Of a DNA stretch of 64,000 bases, positions 51,436-59,459 are shown in pieces. The position numbers and the translations under genes are program-made. Source of the stretch: Pseudomonadota bacterium. GTDB taxonomy: Bacteria > Pseudomonadota > Alphaproteobacteria > Rhizobiales > Xanthobacteraceae. The notes under the pieces are model-generated. The model was not told the origin of the DNA. It made no database searches and saw nothing but the letters and a program-made list of their open reading frames with translations. Numbering within the stretch: the first letter of the stretch is position 1; every line of letters starts with the position of its first letter. The DNA is taken from NCBI GenBank assembly GCA_023387735.1, contig JAEWHP010000043.1, forward strand, positions 1-64,000, given 5' to 3'.

Positions 51436-51486
51436 TCAGGGCGGAGGCATCGGCTTGATGTCTACAAATCCAAGGAGTCATAACGA

Positions 51487-51897
51487 ATGTCCAAGACCCA
51501 GCCGAAGCCGATCCTGAATGCTTCCCTGCCGCCGCAGTTTCGGCATTTCCGTCTGGCGCTGGCCCGCGAGCCTGGCCATCCCGAAGGCGATGCCGAGGTG
51601 GCCTACATCATCGTGGCGCCGCTCGATGCTGAGGACCGCATCGATGCCAAGGTCTGGCGAGAACATCGCGAAGCGTGCCGGGGCGTGCGCCAGCGTCCGG
51701 ACGAACAGGACCTGCATGGTCATCTCGTGCACCGGCCAGGCGGCGGCTGGGCTTTTCATTACGGCGGCGAAGCCAACCAGCCCGACGACGTCGGCTATCA
51801 CTTTGCGGACGAGCGCTTCACCGTCGGCGAATATGTCTCGATCAACGAGCGTGGCAAGATGCACACCTATCGGGTGACGTCGGTGTCGTACCTTTGA
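51487..51897 (+). CDS. Conserved hypothetical protein, 136 aa
   Basis: I do not recognise the family. The soluble product starts MSKTQPKPILNASLPPQFRH and is rich in His and charged residues in the middle (REACRGVRQRPDEQDLHGHL), ending with a likely beta-barrel-like segment (FTVGEYVSINERGKMHTYRV). A strong AAGGAG lies 8 nt before the ATG. It is located between the YqjE-like gene and the P-type ATPase with spacings of 51 and 3 bp, so probably works with the ATPase. Confidence 0.6.
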   Translation: MSKTQPKPILNASLPPQFRHFRLALAREPGHPEGDAEVAYIIVAPLDAEDRIDAKVWREHREACRGVRQRPDEQDLHGHLVHRPGGGWAFHYGGEANQPDDVGYHFADERFTVGEYVSINERGKMHTYRVTSVSYL

Positions 51898-51900
51898 GCG

Positions 51901-54447
51901 ATGAGACCGTTTGCCGGCCTTGGTGAGGCGGACGCGCAGGCGCGGCTGCGTGCCGAAGGCTACAATGAGCTCCCCCAACCCGACCGGCGCACGCCGTTTC
52001 GGATCGCGCTCGAGGTGTTGCGCGAACCGATGCTGTCGCTGCTCCTCGTCGGTGGCATTATTTACCTTGCGCTCGGCGACCTGAAGGAGGCGATCGTCCT
52101 GGTCGTCTTCGCCACGATGTCGATCGTGATCACCGTGGTGCAGGAGACCCGCACCGAGCGCGTTCTGGAGGCGTTGCGCGATCTGACGAGCCCCCGTGCG
52201 CTCGTCATTCGCGACGGCAAGCGCCGGCGGATCGCCGGCCGCGAGGTCGTCCGGGGCGACCTGATCGTGCTTGCCGAGGGTGACCGCGTCCCCGCCGACG
52301 GTGTGCTCCTGCACTGCCATGACCTGCAGGCCGACGAATCGACCCTGACCGGGGAATCCGTTCCCGTGCGCAAGGTCGCGTGGGATGACCGTCACGGGTC
52401 GGAACCTCGTCGGCCGGGAGGCGACGACCTGCCGCAGGTGTTTTCCGGTTCGCTCGTGGTGCGAGGCTCGGGCCTGGCGGAGGTGATCGCCATTGGCGCG
52501 CGCAGCGAGATCGGCAAGATCGGTCAATCTCTGGCCGGGCTCGAAACCGAACCGCCGCGTCTTCAGGCGCAAACCCGGCGTGTCGTCCGGCTGTTTGCCA
52601 TTTTCGGCGGCGGGGTGAGCGTGCTGGCGGTTCTGCTTTATGGCTTCATGCGTGGCGGCTGGCTCGACGCGGTGCTGGCAGGCATTGCGCTCGGCATGTC
52701 GATGCTGCCGGAAGAGTTTCCGGTCGTCTTGACCGTCTTCATGGCGATGGGCGCCTGGCGCATCTCACTGGCGCGGGTACTGACGCGGCGCGCAGCCGCA
52801 ATCGAAACGCTCGGCTCCGCCACCGTGCTGTGCACCGATAAGACGGGCACCCTCACCGAGAACCGAATGACGATCGTCGAACTGCGGACGATGGATGGAC
52901 AGGCTTTTCACCCACTCAGCGGCACGGAAATGCCTGCCGCGTTCCGGACCATCAGCGAGTTTGGCCTGCTTGCGAGTACGCCGGAGCCGTTCGACCCGAT
53001 GGAGCGGGCGTTCCATGCCCTCGCCAGTTCCGAGGCCTCGTACCGGCATCCGAACTGGAAACTGGTGCATGCCTACGGCCTTCGACCCGACCTCCTCGCG
53101 GTAACCCATATCTGGCAGCCGGACGATCGGCGGGACTATGTCGTCGCCGCCAAGGGCGCTCCGGAAGCGATTGCGGGCCTGTGCCGGCTCGGTGCCACCG
53201 ATCGCGCGGCGCTGACGAGATCCATCGACGCGATGGCATCGGATGGACTGCGCGTGCTGGGCGTGGCCCACGCTACCCATGCGGGGACGAACTGGCCTGA
53301 TACGCCTCGCGAATTGAAGTTCGAGTTCCTGGGACTGGTCGGTCTTGCTGATCCGCTCCGCGGCAGCGTCGTTGAGGCGGTCCGGGAATGCCGGTCCGCC
53401 GGCATCAAGGCTGTCATGATCACCGGCGACTATCCAGCGACCGCCAAGGCGATCGCGCAACAAGCTGGTCTCGAACACGGCACTCCCATCACCGGCGAGC
53501 AACTCGAGAAATTGAGTGACGTCGAACTGGCGAAGCGGGTTGAAACAACCAGTATTTTCGCGCGGATCATGCCGGAGCAGAAGCTTCGCATCGTCAGCGC
53601 CTACAAGGGCAATGGCGAGATCGTGGCGATGACCGGCGATGGCGTGAACGACGCGCCTTCGCTGAAGGCAGCCCATATCGGCATCGCCATGGGCGGCCGC
53701 GGAACGGATGTTGCGCGCGAGGCCTCTGCCATCGTGCTGCTCGACGACGATTTCGGCTCGATCGTCAAGGCAATCCGTCTCGGCCGCCGCATCTACGACA
53801 ATTTGCGCAAGGCGATGAGCTTCATCTTCGCGGTTCACATCCCGATCGCGGGGCTGGCGCTGTTGCCGCTGCTGTTCGGCCTCCCCATCTTGTTCGGACC
53901 GATCCATATCGCCTTTCTCGAGATGGTCATCGATCCCGTCTGCTCGCTGGTGTTCGAGGCGGAAACCGAGGAAGACGACGTCATGCGCCGTCCGCCCCGA
54001 GCGCCCGACGAACCGTTGTTCACGCGCGCGCTGGTCGTCTGGAGCCTGCTGCAGGGAACGCTGGCCTTTGCAGTGGTCGCAGCCGTCTATCTCCTCGCGC
54101 TGCAGTCGGACATGCCGGTGCCGGAAGTGCGCGCGCTGACATTCTTTTCGCTCGTCGTGGTGATCGTCAGCCTGATCCTGGTGAACCGCGCCTTCAGCGC
54201 TTCACTGTGGACGGCGCTGCGCCGGCCGAACCGGGCGCTGGTCGGCGTGCTGATCGCCGTGACCGCCACGCTGGCTTTCACGTTGCTATCGCCGTTTGCA
54301 AACAGGCTGTTCAACTTCGGGCCCCTGCACGCCGACGATCTCGCCCTGACGCTCGGCGCGGGCGTCATCGCGCTGGTCGCCCTCGAAATCCTCAAGCCGG
54401 TGCTGCGTCCGCGGTTGCAATCCGACGGTCTGCAATCGCGGATTTGA
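51901..54447 (+). CDS. P-type cation-transporting ATPase (P2-like)
   Basis: The 848-aa pump has an N-terminal cation-ATPase domain (GLGEADAQARLRAEGYNELP), actuator motif TGES (150-153), phosphorylation Asp313 in CTDKTGTLTENRM, and MTGDGVNDAPSLKAAHIGIA. Ten membrane segments are expected. The ion-binding helix 4 reads SMLPEEFPVVLTVFMAMGAW, where calcium pumps have PEGLP and magnesium pumps PEMLP, so the ion is not certain. It is the fourth gene of the operon from 50673. Regulation by the FNR-like box at 50600 is inferred. Confidence 0.88.
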   Translation: MRPFAGLGEADAQARLRAEGYNELPQPDRRTPFRIALEVLREPMLSLLLVGGIIYLALGDLKEAIVLVVFATMSIVITVVQETRTERVLEALRDLTSPRALVIRDGKRRRIAGREVVRGDLIVLAEGDRVPADGVLLHCHDLQADESTLTGESVPVRKVAWDDRHGSEPRRPGGDDLPQVFSGSLVVRGSGLAEVIAIGARSEIGKIGQSLAGLETEPPRLQAQTRRVVRLFAIFGGGVSVLAVLLYGFMRGGWLDAVLAGIALGMSMLPEEFPVVLTVFMAMGAWRISLARVLTRRAAAIETLGSATVLCTDKTGTLTENRMTIVELRTMDGQAFHPLSGTEMPAAFRTISEFGLLASTPEPFDPMERAFHALASSEASYRHPNWKLVHAYGLRPDLLAVTHIWQPDDRRDYVVAAKGAPEAIAGLCRLGATDRAALTRSIDAMASDGLRVLGVAHATHAGTNWPDTPRELKFEFLGLVGLADPLRGSVVEAVRECRSAGIKAVMITGDYPATAKAIAQQAGLEHGTPITGEQLEKLSDVELAKRVETTSIFARIMPEQKLRIVSAYKGNGEIVAMTGDGVNDAPSLKAAHIGIAMGGRGTDVAREASAIVLLDDDFGSIVKAIRLGRRIYDNLRKAMSFIFAVHIPIAGLALLPLLFGLPILFGPIHIAFLEMVIDPVCSLVFEAETEEDDVMRRPPRAPDEPLFTRALVVWSLLQGTLAFAVVAAVYLLALQSDMPVPEVRALTFFSLVVVIVSLILVNRAFSASLWTALRRPNRALVGVLIAVTATLAFTLLSPFANRLFNFGPLHADDLALTLGAGVIALVALEILKPVLRPRLQSDGLQSRI

Positions 54448-54459
54448 CAATCGCCCCCC

Positions 54460-54473
54460 TTGCGCTGGATCAA
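54460..54473. promoter_or_regulatory. Weak FNR/FixK-like box before the universal stress protein gene
   Basis: The site reads TTGCGCTGGATCAA: the right half is perfect, the left has two mismatches. Its centre is 56.5 nt upstream of the ATG at 54523. Confidence 0.45.
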
Positions 54474-54522
54474 ACGCGCACGCCTGGGGGACGCTAGATT
54501 GCGTCTCGAAAAGGAGAGCCTC

Positions 54523-55362
54523 ATGGCATTCAAGGATATTCTGCTGACGCTGACGAGTTATCCCGACCCGACCCCGGTCACGGTAGCCGAGGAGGCGGTC
54601 TCGATCGCTGCAACTCTGGGCGCTCACCTCGCCGCCGTTGCCTGCGAAGTGCACGTGGAAGTGCCCGGACATTTCCTTTCGGGCTCGATCGCCAATGTCC
54701 CCGGCATCATCGCGGGCGAGACCGAAAAGAGCCGCAGGAGCGCTCAGGACATGCTGGCCGCGTTCGACGCAGCCGCTGACAAGGCCGGTGTACCGCACGA
54801 AACCCATCTCGAAAAATGTGTGACATACGACGTACCGGACGTGCTGGTGGAATATGCGCGGCTTCGCGACCTCACCATCGTCCCGGTGCCGGAAAGCTAC
54901 GACCAATGGTATGCGGAAGCGCTGATATTCGGCTCTGGCCGCCCGACCCTGGTTTTGCCCGAGGCCCCTCGCCCGCGTCCGTTTGCGCTCGGAACCGTTG
55001 CGGTCGCCTGGGATTTCAGCCGCACGGCGGCGCGTGCGGTTAACGATGCGATGCCGCTGCTCGAAAAGGCCAGGAAGGTGCGCATCGTCACCGTGACCAA
55101 CGAGAAGAAGCTGGACACCAAGCATTCCGCCGAAGAACTGGCGAAGAACCTGGCGCGCCACGGCATCGACGTGGTTTTGGACAAGGTCGACGCAAACGAC
55201 CGGGGGATCGGCGAGGTCCTCGAGGCCTATTCTGCGTCGCATCAGGTCGACGTGCTCGTGATGGGCGCCTATGGGCATGCGCGATGGCGCCAGTTCATCC
55301 TCGGCGGCGCCACCAAGAGTCTGCTGTCGAAGCCGCCGCTCCCGATCCTGTTCTCGCATTGA
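54523..55362 (+). CDS. Universal stress protein, two-domain UspA family
   Basis: The 279-aa product has two UspA repeats. The first starts MAFKDILLTLTSYPDPTPVT and is degenerate; the second (from about 150) has GTVAVAWDFSRTAARAVNDA and the ATP-binding GAYGHARWRQFILGGATKSL. Such tandem Usps occur in hypoxia and stress regulons. AAAAGGAG lies 9 nt before the ATG. The phosphorylase gene starts 37 bp downstream, perhaps in the same transcript. Confidence 0.88.
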   Translation: MAFKDILLTLTSYPDPTPVTVAEEAVSIAATLGAHLAAVACEVHVEVPGHFLSGSIANVPGIIAGETEKSRRSAQDMLAAFDAAADKAGVPHETHLEKCVTYDVPDVLVEYARLRDLTIVPVPESYDQWYAEALIFGSGRPTLVLPEAPRPRPFALGTVAVAWDFSRTAARAVNDAMPLLEKARKVRIVTVTNEKKLDTKHSAEELAKNLARHGIDVVLDKVDANDRGIGEVLEAYSASHQVDVLVMGAYGHARWRQFILGGATKSLLSKPPLPILFSH

Positions 55363-55399
55363 CGACGGTTCCGGCTCTCGGCGAGCCGCGGGAGTCCTG

Positions 55400-56953
55400 A
55401 TGGTCGAAAACTCCAACGGGAATCATTCCCGCCCGCCGTTGAAAGTCCGTCAGGTCAGCCTCGACACCGGGCGCGAAAACGTCGTGGTGATCTCGCGTCA
55501 TTCGAGCGCGCTGCGGCCGGAGATATTCCGTGGCTTCAGCCGGGTCGAACTGCAGCGTGGCTCGAAAGTGCTGCTTGCCACGCTCCTGATCACGGACGAC
55601 GATGCCCTGGTCGCCGCGGACGAAATCGGGCTTTCCGAGCCTGCATTCCGGCGCTTTGCCGAACCGGCCGGCAGTCTCGTGACCGTCAGCCCCGCCGCAC
55701 CGCCCGAGAGCCTCGACGCGGTGCGGAGCAAGATCCAGGGTCGCACCTTCGAACCGGCGGAAATCGACGCCATCATCAGCGACATCACGCACTATCGTTA
55801 TTCCGACATGGAGATAGCCGCATTCCTGATCGGCTCGGCCAGCTTTGTGACCAGCCGCGAGATGCTCGCTTTGGTTCACGCCATGGCGGTGGCCGGGACA
55901 CAATTGAAGTGGCCAAGCCCCGTCGTGGTCGACAAGCATTGCATCGGGGGAATTCCGGGAAACCGCACGTCCATGATCGTGGTCCCGATCGTCGCGGCCC
56001 ATGGCCTCACCATTCCCAAGACATCCTCGCGGGCGATCACCTCCCCGGCCGGCACCGCCGATACGATGGAAGTGCTGGCCCGGGTCGATGTGTCGGTCGA
56101 TGAGATGAAGGAGGTCGTCGCGGCCTGCCGCGGTTGCCTGGTCTGGGGCGGCCACGTCAACCTGTCGCCCGCCGATGATATTCTCATTTCCGTCGAACGC
56201 CCGTTGTGCCTCGATACCCCCGAGCAGATGGTGGCATCGATCATGTCGAAGAAGCTCGCCGCCGGCTCGACCCATCTGCTGATCGACCTGCCGGTCGGTC
56301 CGACCGCAAAGCTCGCCAATGCCGGCGAAGCGATGCGCCTGCGCAAGTTGTTCGAGTTCGTGGGCGATCAGTTCGGCATCGCCGTAGAGGTGATCACGAC
56401 CGACGGCCGCCAGCCGATCGGCAGCGGCATCGGCCCGGTCCTGGAGGCCGACGATGTCATGGCGGTTCTGACCAACGACGCGCGTGCCCCGGCCGATCTG
56501 CGCGAAAAGTCGCTGCGGCTCGCCGCGCACCTTCTGGAGTATGACCCGCAACTGCGTGGCGGCGCCGGATACGCACGCGCGCGCCAATTGCTGGACAGCG
56601 GCGCAGCCCTGAAGAAAATGCAGGAAATCATCGACGCGCAGGGTCCCTCGACCTGCCGCAACGACATCGGCAAACTCGCTTTCGACATCCGCGCTACCGG
56701 TGACGGCGTCATTTCCGAGATCGACTGCCTGCAATTGAACCGCCTGGCGCGAACCGCAGGTGCCCCGATCGACAAGGGCGCCGGCATCAAATTATTCCGC
56801 AAGATCGGCGATCGCGTCGAGCAGGGTCAGCCGCTCTACCGAATCCATGCCTACGACCAGGCGGAACTGGATCTGGCGGTTGCTGCCGCCAGGCGCAACA
56901 GCGGCTACGCCATTGGCGGACGGCACGCCGTCTCGGCCGAGACTGGAGTATGA
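55400..56953 (+). CDS. Thymidine phosphorylase / AMP phosphorylase-family enzyme
   Basis: The 517-aa enzyme splits a nucleoside or nucleotide with phosphate. It has a unique N-terminal beta domain (about 1-100), absent from E. coli DeoA (about 440 aa) but present in the archaeal AMP phosphorylase group. The catalytic core shows HYRYSDMEIAAFLIGSASF, the phosphate and substrate region VVDKHCIGGIPGNRTSMIV, KTSSRAITSPAGTADTMEVL and a C-terminal PYNP-type domain. Substrate cannot be fixed: thymidine, or NMP giving ribose-1,5-bisphosphate. Its stop overlaps the PRPP synthase ATG by 4 nt. Confidence 0.88.
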   Translation: MVENSNGNHSRPPLKVRQVSLDTGRENVVVISRHSSALRPEIFRGFSRVELQRGSKVLLATLLITDDDALVAADEIGLSEPAFRRFAEPAGSLVTVSPAAPPESLDAVRSKIQGRTFEPAEIDAIISDITHYRYSDMEIAAFLIGSASFVTSREMLALVHAMAVAGTQLKWPSPVVVDKHCIGGIPGNRTSMIVVPIVAAHGLTIPKTSSRAITSPAGTADTMEVLARVDVSVDEMKEVVAACRGCLVWGGHVNLSPADDILISVERPLCLDTPEQMVASIMSKKLAAGSTHLLIDLPVGPTAKLANAGEAMRLRKLFEFVGDQFGIAVEVITTDGRQPIGSGIGPVLEADDVMAVLTNDARAPADLREKSLRLAAHLLEYDPQLRGGAGYARARQLLDSGAALKKMQEIIDAQGPSTCRNDIGKLAFDIRATGDGVISEIDCLQLNRLARTAGAPIDKGAGIKLFRKIGDRVEQGQPLYRIHAYDQAELDLAVAAARRNSGYAIGGRHAVSAETGV

Positions 56954-57867
56954 GCGTGGCCATCCAGGGCCTGCCGTCGTCCTCGCGCGACGCCAGCAGG
57001 CTTGCGGTCCGGCTCGGCGTGCCGTTTCACGAGATCGCCATCCACACCTTCCCGGACGGCGAAGCGCGGGTGACGGTAGGACCGGCATCTTCCACCACGA
57101 TCATCTATGCCTCGCTCGACCGCCCCAACGACAAGCTTGTTGCGCTGATGTTCGCGGCTGAAGCGCTGCGGCGCGGAGGCGCCAGGCGCCTGGTGCTGCT
57201 GGCGCCGTATCTCTGCTACATGCGGCAGGATGTGGCCTTCCATGACGGCGAAGCGATCAGCCAGAAGGTCGTCGGCTCCTTCCTCGCGCGATGCGTAGAT
57301 CGCGTCATTACCGTTGACGCCCATCTGCATCGCACTCCCGACATCGGGCTCGTGTTTCCCGGCATCGGGTCCGACAATCTCTCGGCGATGCCGGCCATAT
57401 CCGACGCGCTCTACAAGACCGGTGTCGATCCGACAACGGTCGTGGTAGGGCCGGACGCGGAATCGCTGCCCTGGGTCAGCCAACTGGCCGGCCGGCTCCG
57501 GCTGTCGTTTACCGTTGCGCAAAAGACCCGACGCGGAGACCGCTCCGTGGCCGTCGATTTTCAGAACCGGGCCGGCCTTGCCGGCCGCCCTGCCCTGATC
57601 GTGGACGATATCGTTTCCTCCGGCGGCACGATGATCGCCTGCGCCAGAGCGCTCACCACAGCCGGCGCAACGGTGATCGATGCTGTTGTCACGCACGCGT
57701 TGTTTCCGGAACACGTTTGCCGCGACATGATCTCGGCAGGCATCCGCTCGATCCGTTCGACCCACAGCGTGCCTCATCCCACAAACGCCATCACGCTGGA
57801 CGAACTTTTCGTTGATGCCCTTGAGAGTGAATTGATGCGTGCCGACACTTTGGAGAGTTCTCGATGA
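56950..57867 (+). CDS. Ribose-phosphate pyrophosphokinase (divergent type)
   Basis: The 305-aa enzyme should make PRPP from a pentose phosphate and ATP. It shows IAIHTFPDGEARVTV, the catalytic region LLAPYLCYMRQDVAFHDGEA, TVDAHLHRTPDI and the PRPP loop ALIVDDIVSSGGTMIACARA (Asp219-220). The region after RQD differs from housekeeping Prs (RQDRK...REPI), and it is shorter, as in archaeal-like forms. A second Prs is probably elsewhere on the chromosome. Coupled by 4-nt overlaps to the genes on both sides, it likely acts on the product of the phosphorylase. Confidence 0.88.
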   Translation: MSVAIQGLPSSSRDASRLAVRLGVPFHEIAIHTFPDGEARVTVGPASSTTIIYASLDRPNDKLVALMFAAEALRRGGARRLVLLAPYLCYMRQDVAFHDGEAISQKVVGSFLARCVDRVITVDAHLHRTPDIGLVFPGIGSDNLSAMPAISDALYKTGVDPTTVVVGPDAESLPWVSQLAGRLRLSFTVAQKTRRGDRSVAVDFQNRAGLAGRPALIVDDIVSSGGTMIACARALTTAGATVIDAVVTHALFPEHVCRDMISAGIRSIRSTHSVPHPTNAITLDELFVDALESELMRADTLESSR

Positions 57868-59459
57868 GCGTAACCGTCAGGTTCTGCGGCGCTTCGCGCA
57901 CCGTCACGGGGTCCTGCTACCTCTTTGAAACGCGCACCGGACGTTTCCTGGTCGATTGCGGGCTGTTTCAGGGCCAAAAAACGCTGAAGGAACTGAACTA
58001 CGCGGCCTTTCCATTCCACCCGGCGGATATCGATGCCGTGTTGCTCACGCATGCCCATATCGACCACAGCGGACTGCTGCCGAAGCTCGTCCGTCATGGA
58101 TTTGCCGGCCGAATCCACGCAACGCGCGGGACCATCGATCTGTGTTCCTACATGTTGCCTGACGCCGGAAGCATCCAGGAATCCGAGGTGCTGACGCTCA
58201 ACCGGCGCAATGTCGCGCGCGGACGCAAGGCGATCGTCCCGATCTACACGCAGGCCGACGCCATCGCCGCGATGCAATCGTTCACTCCGATCGAATACGA
58301 AAAATGGTTCGACGTGATTCCAGGCGTTCGTGCGCGTTACTGGAACGCCGGCCATCTGCTCGGCTCCGCCTCGATCGAGATCGAGTGCGCCGATGGAGCC
58401 GCATCCAAAAAGTCGATTCGCATTCTCGCATCCGGCGATATCGGCCCGGACGCCAAACTGCTGCAGCCGGATCCCGACGCTCCTTCCGGCTTTGACTATG
58501 TGATTTCCGAGGCAACCTACGGCGACAGGGAGCGGCCGGCTACGACGCCGGCCGAGCGTCGCGCGCGTCTCGCCGGCGACGTCCGTGACGCGGCAACCCG
58601 CAAGGGCGCGCTGCTGATTCCAGCCTTTGCCGTCGAGCGCACCCAGGAACTCCTCGTCGACCTCGTCGACCTGATGGAACACGGCCACATTCCCAGCGCC
58701 CCGATTTTCCTGGATTCGCCGCTGGCGATCCGCGCCACCGAAGTTTTCCGCAATCACGCCGAAAGTCTCGATCCCGAGGTAGATGTCCAGCGGCTGTTGA
58801 ACTCGTCGCTGCTGCGGTTCACCGAGACCGTCGAGGAAAGCAAGGCCATTGCCAAGCTGACCGGATTCCATATCGTCATCGCCGCAAGCGGGATGTGCGA
58901 CGCGGGGCGCATCCGGCATCATCTCAGAAACTGGCTGTGGAACGCGAGGGCCACCGTGCTGCTGGTGGGCTTCCAGGCGCAGGGGACGCTCGGCCGGTTT
59001 CTCGTCGACGGGGCCAAGGCCGTCCGCATCCAGGGCAACGAGATCAAGGTTGCAGCGACGATCCGTACCATCGATGACTATTCCGGACATGCCGACGGAT
59101 CGGAGCTGGCGCGATGGATTGCGGAACGCCGCCCGATCAGGCGCGGCCTGTTTCTGGTGCATGGCGAGGAACCCGCCATCGCAGGCCTCGCCGGACGTGT
59201 TTCCGAACGCATCATCCCTGCGTCCCGGGTGTTTCAGCCGCTGCTCGACGACATCTACGAGCTGTCAGCCAGCGTCCCGGCGCCGCTCGAGGCCGGCCGC
59301 CGCCGACGGCTGGCGCCGGAAGCCGTCGTTGAGCTCGACTGGCACAACGACATGTCGAAGCTCGTGCTCGACATCAACGAGCGCATCGAGGCCGCTGCCG
59401 ACGATCGTGCGCGGGGCGTCATCATCCGGCGGTTGCGCCGCGCGCTGGAGGATCGTTAG
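57864..59459 (+). CDS. MBL-fold beta-CASP ribonuclease family protein
   Basis: The 531-aa product belongs to the Ysh1/CPSF-like exonuclease group. It has the metal motif LLTHAHIDHSGLLPKL (His63, His65, Asp67, His68), GHLLGSASIEIE, the beta-CASP segment with IPAFAVERTQELL, VIAASGMCDAGRIRHHL, and the RMMBL C-terminal motif DDYSGHADGSELARWI. A tail after about 470 is extra. These proteins degrade or process RNA, but bacterial members of this cluster have not been characterised to my knowledge. Overlaps the PRPP synthase by 4 nt. Confidence 0.88.
   Translation: MSVTVRFCGASRTVTGSCYLFETRTGRFLVDCGLFQGQKTLKELNYAAFPFHPADIDAVLLTHAHIDHSGLLPKLVRHGFAGRIHATRGTIDLCSYMLPDAGSIQESEVLTLNRRNVARGRKAIVPIYTQADAIAAMQSFTPIEYEKWFDVIPGVRARYWNAGHLLGSASIEIECADGAASKKSIRILASGDIGPDAKLLQPDPDAPSGFDYVISEATYGDRERPATTPAERRARLAGDVRDAATRKGALLIPAFAVERTQELLVDLVDLMEHGHIPSAPIFLDSPLAIRATEVFRNHAESLDPEVDVQRLLNSSLLRFTETVEESKAIAKLTGFHIVIAASGMCDAGRIRHHLRNWLWNARATVLLVGFQAQGTLGRFLVDGAKAVRIQGNEIKVAATIRTIDDYSGHADGSELARWIAERRPIRRGLFLVHGEEPAIAGLAGRVSERIIPASRVFQPLLDDIYELSASVPAPLEAGRRRRLAPEAVVELDWHNDMSKLVLDINERIEAAADDRARGVIIRRLRRALEDR

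Noticed and set aside
51455..51468. FNR-like TTGATGTCTACAAA before the 136-aa gene
   Set aside because: The right half-site is poor and the site is only about 25 nt from the start codon, too near for activation.
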